Assembly (NCBI RefSeq): GCF_024497955.1
Contig: NZ_JANHKP010000006.1
Coordinates: forward strand, 62,001 to 126,000
Source: Streptomyces sp. C10-9-1
GTDB lineage: Bacteria > Actinomycetota > Actinomycetes > Streptomycetales > Streptomycetaceae
DNA: 64,000 bases
Reading direction: 5' to 3'
Shown here: positions 33,512-41,600 of the stretch, in pieces
Numbering within the stretch: the stretch's first letter is position 1
Layout of the letters: each line of letters starts with the position of its first letter
Notes under the pieces: generated by a model
Told to the model about the DNA's origin: nothing
Seen by the model: the letters and a program-made list of their open reading frames with translations, nothing else
Databases searched by the model: none
Program-made: the position numbers and the translations under genes

Positions 33512-34834
33512 TCAGAGCTCGGAGTCCCCCCGCCACGGGCGGCACAGGAGCAGGAAGCAGGCCCCGGCCGCCAGGGCGCAGCACAGCTGGACCACGGCCA
33601 TCGGCACCGCCGTGTGCTCGCCCGCCACACCGACCAGCGGGGAGGCCACCGCGCCGACGAGGAACGACGCCGTGCCGAGCAGGGCCGAGGCCGAGCCCGC
33701 GGCGTGCGGGGTGCGGGTGAGGGCCAGGGCGTTGGTGTTCGGCAGGGCGAGGCCCATCGCCGACATCAGCACGAACAGCCCCGCGGCCACGGGGAACAGG
33801 CCCACCCGGCCGAACACTCCGGCGGTCATCAGCAGCAGGGCGGCCGCGGCGAGCGCGATCAGGGTCAGGCCGAAGGCCAGCACCTTGACCAGCGCCACCC
33901 GCCCCACCAGCACCTTGCCGTTGATCTGGCCGACGGCGATCAGGCCGACCGCGTTCAGGCCGAAGAGCAGGCTGAAGGTCTGCGGGGACGCCCCGTAGAT
34001 CTCCTGCACCACGAAGGGCGAGGCCGCGATGTAGGCGAAGAGCACCGCGAAGGCGAGGCCGCCCGCCAGCATGTAGCCGGCGAACACCCGGTCGGCCAGC
34101 AGCGCCCGCATGGTCCGCAGCGCCTGCCCGACGCCACCGGAGTGGCGGCGCTCGGGCGGCAGGGTCTCGGCGAGCCAGCGGGCGGCCACCAGGGTCAGCA
34201 GCAGCCCGACGCCCGCGAGCACGACGAAGATCCCGCGCCAGTCGGTCACCCGCAGCACCTGGCCGCCTATCAGCGGGGCGATGACGGGGGCCGCGCCGGA
34301 GACCAGCATCAGCGTGGAGAAGAAGCGGGCCATCTCCACACCGTCGTAGAGGTCCCGGACCATGGCCCGGGCGATGACGATCCCGGCGGCGCCTGCGAGG
34401 CCCTGCACCAGGCGGAAGGCGATCAGGAACTCGATGGTCGGGGCGAGCGCGCAGACCAGGGTGGCCAGCACGTAGACGACCATCCCCGCGAGCAGGGGAC
34501 GGCGGCGGCCCCACCGGTCGCTCATGGGCCCCACGACGAGCTGCCCGAGCGCCATGCCGGCCAGGCAGGCGGTGAGTGTCAGCTGGACGGTCGCGGCGGA
34601 GGTGCCGAGGGCGTCCGTGACCGCGGGCAGCGCGGGCAGGTACATGTCCATGGACAGCGGCGGCATCGCGGTCATCCCGCCGAGGACGAGGACCAGCAGC
34701 AGCCCCGCACGCCGTGCCGCGGGGACGGAACCACCCGGCCCGGTCCCCGGTGCGGGGGGTGGGCCCGCTACCGGGCCCTGCCCCTCGGGGGCGGGCCCGG
34801 TGTTCGCCTGTCCGGCTCGACCGCGTTCCGGCAT
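33512..34834 (-). CDS. MFS multidrug exporter, Bcr/CflA family
   Basis: 440 aa with 12 membrane helices. The family marks MSMDMYLPALP-like PLSMDMYLPALPAVTDALG, GQLVVGPMSDRWGRRRPLL (motif A) and FRLVQGLAGAAGIVIARAMVRDL are present. Proton-driven export of drugs such as bicyclomycin or sulfonamides is known for the family. The ATG at 34834 has AGGAGG just upstream. About 35 disordered Gly/Pro residues precede helix 1. Confidence 0.93.
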   Translation of the reverse strand: MPERGRAGQANTGPAPEGQGPVAGPPPAPGTGPGGSVPAARRAGLLLVLVLGGMTAMPPLSMDMYLPALPAVTDALGTSAATVQLTLTACLAGMALGQLVVGPMSDRWGRRRPLLAGMVVYVLATLVCALAPTIEFLIAFRLVQGLAGAAGIVIARAMVRDLYDGVEMARFFSTLMLVSGAAPVIAPLIGGQVLRVTDWRGIFVVLAGVGLLLTLVAARWLAETLPPERRHSGGVGQALRTMRALLADRVFAGYMLAGGLAFAVLFAYIAASPFVVQEIYGASPQTFSLLFGLNAVGLIAVGQINGKVLVGRVALVKVLAFGLTLIALAAAALLLMTAGVFGRVGLFPVAAGLFVLMSAMGLALPNTNALALTRTPHAAGSASALLGTASFLVGAVASPLVGVAGEHTAVPMAVVQLCCALAAGACFLLLCRPWRGDSEL

Positions 34835-35099
34835 CGACTCCTCCTGTTCCCGTGTCGACGCGACCTGGCCGACGCCCCATGCTCTCAGCCCGATCGCCTG
34901 ACCGAATCCACCCCGGGGCGGAGTCCCGCCGCCCCGTGCACGGGGCGGCCGGGCAGTCCCGGCGCCCTCCCCCGCCGTGCGGCGGGGCCGCCACCACCCG
35001 GGCACCGTACGCGCGGCAGCCGAACGCCCGGCGGCGCCCGGGTATCCGCATGCCGGTCGCCGCCGCCCCGCCCCGGCACCCCCGCGTACCCTGCGCGCC

Positions 35100-35882
35100 A
35101 TGAGCGCTGAACACCCTGGACGCCGGATCGCGGTGGTCACCGGAGCCGGCTCGGGCATCGGCCGGAGCGTCGCCCTGGAGCTGGCCCGGGAGGTGGGGGG
35201 CCGCCCCGGGTGGGCGGTGGTCCTCGCCGGGCGGCGGGCCGCCGCACTGGAGGAGACCGCCGCGCTCGCCGGGCCGGGCGCCGAGACGCTCCGCGTCCCG
35301 GCCGACGTGACGGACCCGGCGGCGGTGGCCGCGCTGTTCGACGCGGTCCGGGAGCGGTACGGCCGCGTGGACCTGCTGTTCAACAACGCGGGCACCTTCG
35401 GCCCGGGAGGCGTGGGCTTCGCCGACCTGCCGTACGAGGCCTGGCGGAAGGTGGTGGACGTCAACCTCACCGGCGCCTTCCTATGCGCGCAGGCGGCCTT
35501 CCGGCAGATGCGCGACCAGCGCCCCCAGGGCGGCCGGATCATCAACAACGGGTCCGTCTCCGCCCACACCCCCCGTCCGGACTCCGCCCCGTACACCGCG
35601 ACCAAGCACGCGCTGACGGGCCTGACCAAGTCGGTCTCCCTCGACGGGCGTCCGTACGCGATCGCCTGCGGCCAGATCGACATCGGCAACGCGGCCACCG
35701 AGATGACGCGGGCCATGGAGTCGGGGGTGCGCCAGGCGAACGGGGAGCTGGCGCCGGAGCCGGTGATGGACGCGGCCGACGTGGCCCGCACCGTGCGGCA
35801 CATGGCGGAGCTGCCACTGGAGGCGAACGTGCAGTTCGCCACCGTGATGGCCACCGCCATGCCGTACATCGGCCGCGGCTGA
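35100..35882 (+). CDS. Short-chain dehydrogenase/reductase
   Basis: 260 aa. The classical SDR motifs are seen: cofactor loop [22 protein letters not shown], Ser in NGSVSAHTP, and catalytic YTATK. The segment after the active site ([21 protein letters not shown]) is typical of the actinobacterial/proteobacterial subgroup annotated as SDR oxidoreductase of unknown substrate. TACCCT lies 7 nt before the ATG, a leaderless pattern. Confidence 0.93.
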   Translation: MSAEHPGRRIAVVTGAGSGIGRSVALELAREVGGRPGWAVVLAGRRAAALEETAALAGPGAETLRVPADVTDPAAVAALFDAVRERYGRVDLLFNNAGTFGPGGVGFADLPYEAWRKVVDVNLTGAFLCAQAAFRQMRDQRPQGGRIINNGSVSAHTPRPDSAPYTATKHALTGLTKSVSLDGRPYAIACGQIDIGNAATEMTRAMESGVRQANGELAPEPVMDAADVARTVRHMAELPLEANVQFATVMATAMPYIGRG

Positions 35883-36522
35883 CGCCCAAGGCACCGGCGC
35901 TGCCGAAGCGTTCCGGGCCCTGGGGCGGCGGTGGTGCCTGGCGAACTCCGCATGACCGGCGAACCGCTCCCGGGGCGGCGCCGGGCGCGCGCCGTTCGGG
36001 TCCTTGCCGTCACCGACCGGACTCCTCCGTGGCGCGGGCACGGCCGGGGCCACTCGATGCGCCGACCCTCACCGCCGCTGTAGGTGCTCTCGGCCCACCG
36101 CACGGACCGAGGAGCGGGCATCCGCGCGGACGTGGCCGTCCTCCGGGTCGGCTCCGTGACCACGCCCGGAGCGAAGGGTGATGCCCACGCCTGGGATCTG
36201 TGCGTCGCCGGACGCGGCCGGCTCGTGCAACCCCGAGTGCACGGCGGATCCGGACATGGCCTGCGAGCACCGCCGGTCCGTCCAGCGCGAGGGCAGGACC
36301 CTGCTGCGCACGGCGGCTCTGCCCCTGCCGCCCGTGCCCGGGGGACAGCGGTCGCCGTCCCGTGTCGTGGGGGACCTGGCGGTCCCCGGTCCGTGCACGG
36401 CCGGCACCGGCCCCACCGTGCCCGACCGTCGCCTCGGCCCTCGGCAACGTGGCGTCCCGACGCCTCCGTGGGCGGCCTCGACGCTCGCCTGGAGCGCATG
36501 TGTCACCGGCACCGGTGGCGGC
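35883..36522. other. Gene-poor stretch
   Basis: About 640 bp without a recognisable gene. Frames on both strands are open in places, but their products are low-complexity and lack the usual third-position G/C pattern. It may hold decayed sequence. Confidence 0.5.
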
Positions 36523-37983
36523 TCAGGCCCCGTCATGTCCGAGCTTCCGGTACACCGTCACCCGTCGGCCGCGGACCTGCTCGTCCGCCACCGCCGTGAA
36601 GTGGTCGTCCAGCACCGCGAGCTTCGCCTTGTCCCGGGCGGACCTCACCGGCGTCGCGACGTCCGGGGCATCCGTGACCAGCAGTATCTCCGTCTGCGCG
36701 AGCATCGCGGCGCGGATGCGTGCCGGGTTGGCCTCCACACCCTTGAGTGTCCCGGACGCCTCCGGCCCCTCCGTCAGCGCGAGGTCCCTGAGGCCGGCGA
36801 AGGCGTCGGGGGAGACCGCCTTGGTGTCGCGCCGCGCGGCCGGCACGAAGAGCACCCCGTCGCCGGGCCGCTTGAGCCGCCGCACGTCGGACGCGATCGC
36901 CAGGACATCGTCCACCCGGCTCGCCGGGGACCTCTTCTCCAGCGACTCCGGTAGCAGCGCCACCGTCGCCACGGTCAGCACCGCGGGGAGCACACACACG
37001 TGGGCCCTGGGAAGCCTCGGCGCTGCCGCTCGCACCGCGGCGCCCAGAGCGGTGCCGATCAGCAGGGCCAGGCCCAGGAAGCTGAAGAGGACGTAGCGCT
37101 CCAGAAACATCGGCCGGATCAGCGAGATGCCGATCAGGGCGATCTGCGGCACCGCCAGAAGCGGGAACCCGACGGACGCGACGGACGGTCCGTCCTCCCG
37201 CCGCCGGCCCGTCAGTGCCCCGAGACCGCCGATCGCCAGCAGAACCGCCGGGCCGATCATCATGTGCCACGACAGCGGCGGTATCCAGGACACCTGTTGC
37301 GACTGGTTGCGGGTGAACAGGACCAGCGGCAGTACACACGCCGTGCCGGCCACGGAGGCCGTCGCCCACTGTTTCCACAGACCGCGCCCGGACCGGCTCC
37401 ACACCAGGGTCACCAGGTGAGCGGGCAGGAGCAACAGCGACAACCAGTTCAGCAGTCCGCAGACCAGCACGGTGCCCCCGTATGCCACCCAGAGCACCGG
37501 CCGGTGACGGCGACCGGTGAGCGCGGTCACCAGCAGGAGTGTCGAGATCCCCGCCCCTGCCGCAACGAGTGCGTACGGGCGGCCTTCCTGCAACTGGAAC
37601 TGCACGGCGGGCAGGAGACCGAGCGCAAGGCCGCCCCCCAGACCGGCCCAGCCACCAGCCAGCCGGCGGCCGATGGCGGCCACGCACCCCGCGGCTACCG
37701 CCGTGGCGAGGACGGACGGCAGCCTCAGCGTCGTCGTGCTGGGGCCGAAGCATGTGAAGAGGCCGTGCATGAGCAGGTAGTAGAGCCCGTGAACGGCGTC
37801 GACCTGCCCGAACAGGTTCCAGATCTGGGCAGTTGATCGCTGGGCCACCTGCCAGGTCGCCGCTTCGTCCCGCCAGACGCTGTGCTGGCGGGACAGACCC
37901 CACAAACCGAGGACGAGCGTCCACAGAACGGGTATCAGCCAGACGGCCAGGCGGCACCGAGGAGCGGCTATAGGGGGATTCAT
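36523..37983 (-). CDS. GT39/mannosyltransferase-like integral membrane protein
   Basis: 486 aa with about ten membrane helices. The first outer loop, SVWRDEAATWQVAQRS, followed by DAVHGLYYLLMH, has the acidic D-E and D-x-x-P/H-like pattern of GT-C (dolichyl-phosphate-mannose mannosyltransferase, GT39) enzymes, which use lipid-linked sugars. The C-terminal 150 residues form a soluble domain (KRPGDGVLFVPAARRDTKAV). Codon third positions are slightly less GC-biased than in neighbours, and it sits between a gene-poor region and an ABC remnant, so it may have been acquired. Confidence 0.7.
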   Translation of the reverse strand: MNPPIAAPRCRLAVWLIPVLWTLVLGLWGLSRQHSVWRDEAATWQVAQRSTAQIWNLFGQVDAVHGLYYLLMHGLFTCFGPSTTTLRLPSVLATAVAAGCVAAIGRRLAGGWAGLGGGLALGLLPAVQFQLQEGRPYALVAAGAGISTLLLVTALTGRRHRPVLWVAYGGTVLVCGLLNWLSLLLLPAHLVTLVWSRSGRGLWKQWATASVAGTACVLPLVLFTRNQSQQVSWIPPLSWHMMIGPAVLLAIGGLGALTGRRREDGPSVASVGFPLLAVPQIALIGISLIRPMFLERYVLFSFLGLALLIGTALGAAVRAAAPRLPRAHVCVLPAVLTVATVALLPESLEKRSPASRVDDVLAIASDVRRLKRPGDGVLFVPAARRDTKAVSPDAFAGLRDLALTEGPEASGTLKGVEANPARIRAAMLAQTEILLVTDAPDVATPVRSARDKAKLAVLDDHFTAVADEQVRGRRVTVYRKLGHDGA

Positions 37984-38283
37984 GGAGATCTACAGGACCC
38001 GACGTGAGAAGCGCGGACCGCGGTCAGCGAGGGATGGGCGTCAGCGGGAGTTTCGTCGGCCCGCGATCGCGGGGGCAGGGCGGAGTTGACGAACAATCAC
38101 ACTGACGGGACGACCCGGCCAGTCTGGGCGCGCCACGAAGGGGCCGACAACCTCGACCCGGAAGATCAAGGCAACTTCCGAACAGTGCACTTGGGGCGTA
38201 CCGAAGCGCGCCCACGCCCTCCCGGCGGACGAACGGGCAAGGTCACCGCGAAGACCCATCCTCATTTTGGCTGAAGATCATCT
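37984..38283. other. Intergenic region of lower GC
   Basis: About 300 bp, less GC-rich than the window average and without a gene. It ends in the region of the palindrome at 38285-38300. Confidence 0.5.
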
Positions 38284-38284
38284 T

Positions 38285-38300
38285 TGTGGCCCGGGCCACA
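38285..38300. promoter_or_regulatory. 16-bp perfect palindrome
   Basis: TGTGGCCCGGGCCACA is fully symmetric and is framed by GATCA (38276-38280) and TGATC (38301-38305). It may be an operator of the locus that once preceded the ABC remnant. Confidence 0.4.
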
Positions 38301-38339
38301 TGATCTGCGATTGTCAGAGATCATTTCGCGTGACCAGAC

Positions 38340-38793
38340 TCTTGTCTTGTTCGCATCAAGAGTGTTCCAGAACTACGCACTGATCGAGAACGCGACCGTT
38401 TCCGAGAACCTCAAGGTGGCCGTGCGCCCGCGCCGGTCCCCGCGGGACCAGACGGGCACGACCATGGCCGAGGCGCTGGACCGCGTGGGCCTGGGCGGCA
38501 GGGGGAACGGGACAATCCATCATCTCAGCGGCGGGGAACAGCAGCGTGTGGCCCTGGCTCGGCTCATGGTCAAGCGGCCTGCTCTGGTTCTCGCGGACGA
38601 GCCGACCGGTGCCCTCGACGACGCCAACACGAGCATGGTCGTCGACGTTCTGCGCGCGATGAGCGAGGCCGGATGCGCTGTCGTCATAGCCACCCACAGC
38701 GCCTCCGTTCGCGAGCGGTGCGACAGGGTCTTCGCACTCGGGGCGGACGATCGTGACCCGCAGAGCCCAACCGCCGCCCTCCGTACCACCTGA
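38340..38793 (+). pseudogene. 5'-truncated ABC ATPase of the bacteriocin-export type
   Basis: The open frame keeps the Q-loop VFQNYALIENATVSENL, the signature HLSGGEQQRVALARLM, Walker B ALVLADEPTGALDD and the switch histidine in IATHSAS, but lacks the N-terminal third with Walker A. The preceding codons (ISRDQTLVLFAS) do not resemble an ABC protein. The Q-loop wording is that of ATPases paired with lactococcin-972-like bacteriocin exporters (MacB-like). No permease or bacteriocin gene remains, so this is a relic. Confidence 0.75.
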
Positions 38794-39237
38794 CCGTCAG
38801 CCCCGTGGTGCACCACAACGCCCCGCCTCGCCCGGGCCGGTGGATCGACGGGGACCTTGCTCGGCACTGCCCGTCGGCGAAGAGCACGACGTACCGGATT
38901 CCCGACAACGACCCCGGCCGCGAGAGGAACGGGCACAGGCACCCACGGCACCGCCGGCGCGGCCGGGAGCGAACTCACCTGGCCCCGGCAGCCCATCGCC
39001 CCGCCCCGCATACCGGCGGCACCCGGAAGGAAACATTCACCCCGAGCCTGGACGGGCACGCGCCCGCCCGTCACCACACCCGCACGCCCGTGCACGTCTG
39101 CAGCACCGCTGCGAGCCCGGCCGACGGCGGCACCCTGATCACTTCCGCCCACCCCGGTGTGGCCGCCTTCCCAGCGGCGAGGGTCGGTGCGAAGCGGTAC
39201 GAAAGGGAGTGAGCCGACGCCCGCGATTCCACGAAAA
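38794..39237. other. Non-coding stretch between the ABC relic and rnpB
   Basis: About 440 bp. An open frame at 38805-39212 exists, but its His/Arg/Pro-rich product looks like a frame artefact. Nothing else was recognised. Confidence 0.45.
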
Positions 39238-39273
39238 AGGCTTCTGACCTGCGGTATCGCAGGTCAGAAGCCT
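39238..39273 (-). terminator. Rho-independent terminator of rnpB
   Basis: A perfect 16-bp stem (39238-39253 with 39258-39273) with loop GTAT is followed, on the minus strand, by TTTTT. This is the one textbook terminator in the window and lies 7 nt after the end of rnpB. Confidence 0.85.
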
Positions 39274-39280
39274 GAGGGGC

Positions 39281-39682
39281 AGACGAGTCGGGCTGTACGC
39301 CGGGTTCTGTACCCCGGGACCTCGCGGTCGTCGGGGCGACGGCCATCCATCTAGGACCGGCGTTGCCGCCGGCCTCGTGCGGTCTACCCGCGGACTCGGG
39401 CGGGCAGCCCTCGAACGTCCGCGCAGGAGCACCGGGGCGCTCCCTCTTGACCTTGCTCCGGGTGGGGTTTACCTAGCTGCCCAGGTCACCCTGGGCACTG
39501 GTGGTCTCTTACACCACCGTTTCACCCTTACCGAGGGCCGAGGCCCCCGGCGGTCTGCTTTCTGTGGCACTGTCCCGCGGGTCACCCCGGGTGGCCGTTA
39601 GCCACCACCCTGCCCTGTGGAGCCCGGACGTTCCTCGGGAAGGTCCGAAGGACCCCCACGCGGCCGCCCGCCCGGCTCGTCT
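39281..39682 (-). ncRNA. rnpB: RNase P RNA (class A)
   Basis: About 402 nt; this RNA is the catalytic part of RNase P, which trims tRNA 5' ends. Helix P1 closes the ends (AGACGAGTCGGGC at 39281-39293 pairs with 39670-39682). On the minus strand the universal parts are seen in order: CGGGCTCCACAGGGCAGGGTG, the ACAGAAAGCAGACCGCC of the P4/core region, AAGGGTGAAACGGTGGTGTA and CTAGGTAAACCCCACCC. Ends are set by P1 and could be off by a few nucleotides. TAGCAT (minus strand, 39694-39699) is a likely -10. Confidence 0.95.
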
Positions 39683-39747
39683 GCCGTGGCGACCATGCTA
39701 CCCGCAGGCGGCGGGCCCTCCCTCCCCCGTGCGTCCCCGGCGGGTGC

Positions 39748-39778
39748 TTGACCCTGCCGCAGCGTCACGGTTTCTACT
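39748..39778 (+). promoter_or_regulatory. MerR-type promoter with 19-bp spacer and internal dyad
   Basis: The -35 TTGACC (39748-39753) and -10 TCTACT (39773-39778) are 19 bp apart. The imperfect palindrome ACCCTGCCGCAGCGTCACGGT (39751-39771) lies between them. Overlong spacers with a central dyad are the hallmark of promoters that MerR-family proteins untwist. The -10 ends 6 nt before the ATG of the MerR gene. Confidence 0.7.
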
Positions 39779-39784
39779 GGCCGC

Positions 39785-40585
39785 ATGAGGATCGGAGAAC
39801 TCGCCGCGCTGGCCGGGGTGACCCCGCGCACCGTGCGGCACTACCACCATCTGGGCCTGCTGCCCGAGCCGGTGCGGCGCGCCAACGGGTACCGGGACTA
39901 CGGGCTGCGGCACGCGGTGGCGCTGGCCCGGATCCGGCGGCTGACCGAGCTGGGCCTCGGGCTGGCCGAGGTGCGGGACGTCCTCGCGGACGACGCCGGG
40001 CGGGAGCTGGCCGAGGTGCTGGAGGAGCTGGACGCGGACCTCGCGCGCCAGCTGGCGGAGCTCGGGGAGCGCCGGGCCCGCCTCGCCGGGCTGCGGGAGC
40101 AGGCGCGGCTCGGGCGGCTGCCCGCCGAGGGGCCGGTCTCCGACGAGCTGGCGGCGCTGCTCGGGAGCATCGCGCCGAGCGACTCGCCCATGGCGGCGAA
40201 GGACCGCGAGCACCTGGTGCTGCTGGACTCGCTGGTGCCGCCCGAGCAGCGCACCGCGCTCTTCGAGGGCCTGCGCCCCTTCGCCGGGGACCCGGCCTTC
40301 GCCGGGCGGGTGCAGGGCCTGTACGAGCGGCTGGACGCCCTCGCGGACGCCGACCCGGACGACCCGCGGGTGGAGCCGCTGGCGCGGGAGCTGGCCGGGA
40401 GTGTGCCGGACGGGCTGCTGGCGCTGGCGGGGGACGGCGGATCGCTCGCGGGCGGCGCCTTCGGGCAGGCGTTCCTCGACGACTTCGCCCCCGCGCAGGC
40501 GGCCGTGGTGCGGCGGATGACGGAGCTGCTGGCGGACCGGGCCCGGGCGGCCGGGCGGCACGGGGGCGGGGAGGGCCGGTCGTGA
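39785..40585 (+). CDS. MerR family regulator with long effector domain
   Basis: 266 aa. The N-terminal winged helix is typical (MRIGELAALAGVTPRTVRHY, then YHHLGLLPEPVRR and YRDYGLRHAVALARI), followed by the coiled-coil dimer helix and a roughly 150-residue C-terminal alpha-helical domain of the kind that binds small hydrophobic molecules in TipA-like proteins. Its own promoter has the 19-bp spacer of MerR targets, so it is probably auto-activated. The stop overlaps the GTG of the membrane protein gene (GTGA, 40582-40585), so both are made together. Confidence 0.9.
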   Translation: MRIGELAALAGVTPRTVRHYHHLGLLPEPVRRANGYRDYGLRHAVALARIRRLTELGLGLAEVRDVLADDAGRELAEVLEELDADLARQLAELGERRARLAGLREQARLGRLPAEGPVSDELAALLGSIAPSDSPMAAKDREHLVLLDSLVPPEQRTALFEGLRPFAGDPAFAGRVQGLYERLDALADADPDDPRVEPLARELAGSVPDGLLALAGDGGSLAGGAFGQAFLDDFAPAQAAVVRRMTELLADRARAAGRHGGGEGRS

Positions 40586-41505
40586 GGCGGGCCGCACGGA
40601 TCGCGCTGTGGATGCTGCTGCCCGGCGAGCTGGCCGTGCTGGTGCTCCTGGTGGGCGGGGCGGAGGTGCCGTTCGCCGTGGTGGCCGCGGCGGAGCTGCT
40701 GGTGCTCGCCGTGCTGGTGCTGGAGGCGGCCGTGTGGTTCGGGCTGTACCGGGAGGCCCGCCGGGACGGGCTGCCCCCGGGGGCGGCCTCGGCCCGGGCG
40801 CTGCGCGGGCTGCTGCCGCCGGCGGCGGCGCGGCTCGCCGCCCACGAGCTGCGCGCGCTGCACAGCCTGGTGCTGTGGGTGCTGCGCCGTAGGCACGGGG
40901 TCCGGGGCGGCGCGCTGGCGGCCGCCGGGTACACGGGTCCGCAGACCGCCCTGCTGTGGGGCATGGTCTTCGTCTCGGTGGTGGAGACGGTCGCGCTGGC
41001 GGTGCTCATCCCGTGGCCGCTGGTGCACGCGGTGGCCCTGGTGCTCGACCTCTACGGTGTGCTGTTCCTGGTGGCCCTGCACGCCTCCTGTGTGACCAGG
41101 CCCCATGTGGTGGGCGCCGACCGCTCGCTGCGGCTGCGCTACGGCGCCCTGTTCGACCTGCGGATACCGGCGGAGGCGATCGCCGGAGCGCGGATCGAGC
41201 GGCGCTTCCCGGACGGGCGGCTGGTGCACGCGCGCGAGGACGGCGGCCTGGAGCTGATCGTCGGCGGGCAGACCACCGTCGCGGTGGAGCTGTCCCGGCC
41301 GGTCCCGTACCTGCGGCCGCTGGGCGGCCGCGCGGAGGCGGTGGGTGCGGTGCGGTTCCACGCGGACGACCCCGCGGCCGTGGTGGCCGCGCTCCGCCGC
41401 CCGGCGGAACCGGCAGCCGGGCCCGGTGCCGGTGCGGCGGCCCCGACCGGGCCGCGCTCCGCGGCGGGACGCGGCGCCGGGACGGGAGCCCGAGCCGCCG
41501 GGTAG
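40582..41505 (+). CDS. Membrane protein coupled to the MerR regulator
   Basis: 307 aa with about four to five membrane helices (two at 5-55, two or three at 120-165). The C-terminal part, VVGADRSLRLRYGALFDLRIP then GGLELIVGGQTTVAVEL, looks like a small PH-like beta domain. No transporter signature is seen. Overlap with the MerR gene and shared promoter suggest it is the regulator's main target, perhaps a resistance or sensing protein. Confidence 0.75.
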   Translation: MRRAARIALWMLLPGELAVLVLLVGGAEVPFAVVAAAELLVLAVLVLEAAVWFGLYREARRDGLPPGAASARALRGLLPPAAARLAAHELRALHSLVLWVLRRRHGVRGGALAAAGYTGPQTALLWGMVFVSVVETVALAVLIPWPLVHAVALVLDLYGVLFLVALHASCVTRPHVVGADRSLRLRYGALFDLRIPAEAIAGARIERRFPDGRLVHAREDGGLELIVGGQTTVAVELSRPVPYLRPLGGRAEAVGAVRFHADDPAAVVAALRRPAEPAAGPGAGAAAPTGPRSAAGRGAGTGARAAG

Positions 41506-41545
41506 ACGGGGCACGGAGCGCGAGCGGCCGGGGAGCACCGGTCGC

Positions 41546-41573
41546 GGCATCCCGGCCCCGGGGCCGGGATGCC
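41546..41573 (+). terminator. Perfect 14-bp hairpin without loop
   Basis: GGCATCCCGGCCCC and its exact complement abut (41546-41573), 40 nt after the membrane protein stop; flanking CCGGTCGCGG copies extend the symmetry as direct repeats. Confidence 0.6.
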
Positions 41574-41600
41574 CCGGTCGCGGCCCCGCGCCCCCTGCCC

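Noticed and set aside
35883..36599. Open frames with Cys/Arg-rich products in the gene-poor stretch
   Set aside because: Both strands are open, third positions are not biased as in real genes here, and no domain was recognised.
38805..39212. 135-codon open frame between the ABC relic and rnpB
   Set aside because: The product is His/Arg/Pro/Thr-rich without domain or usual codon bias, and there is no convincing start signal.
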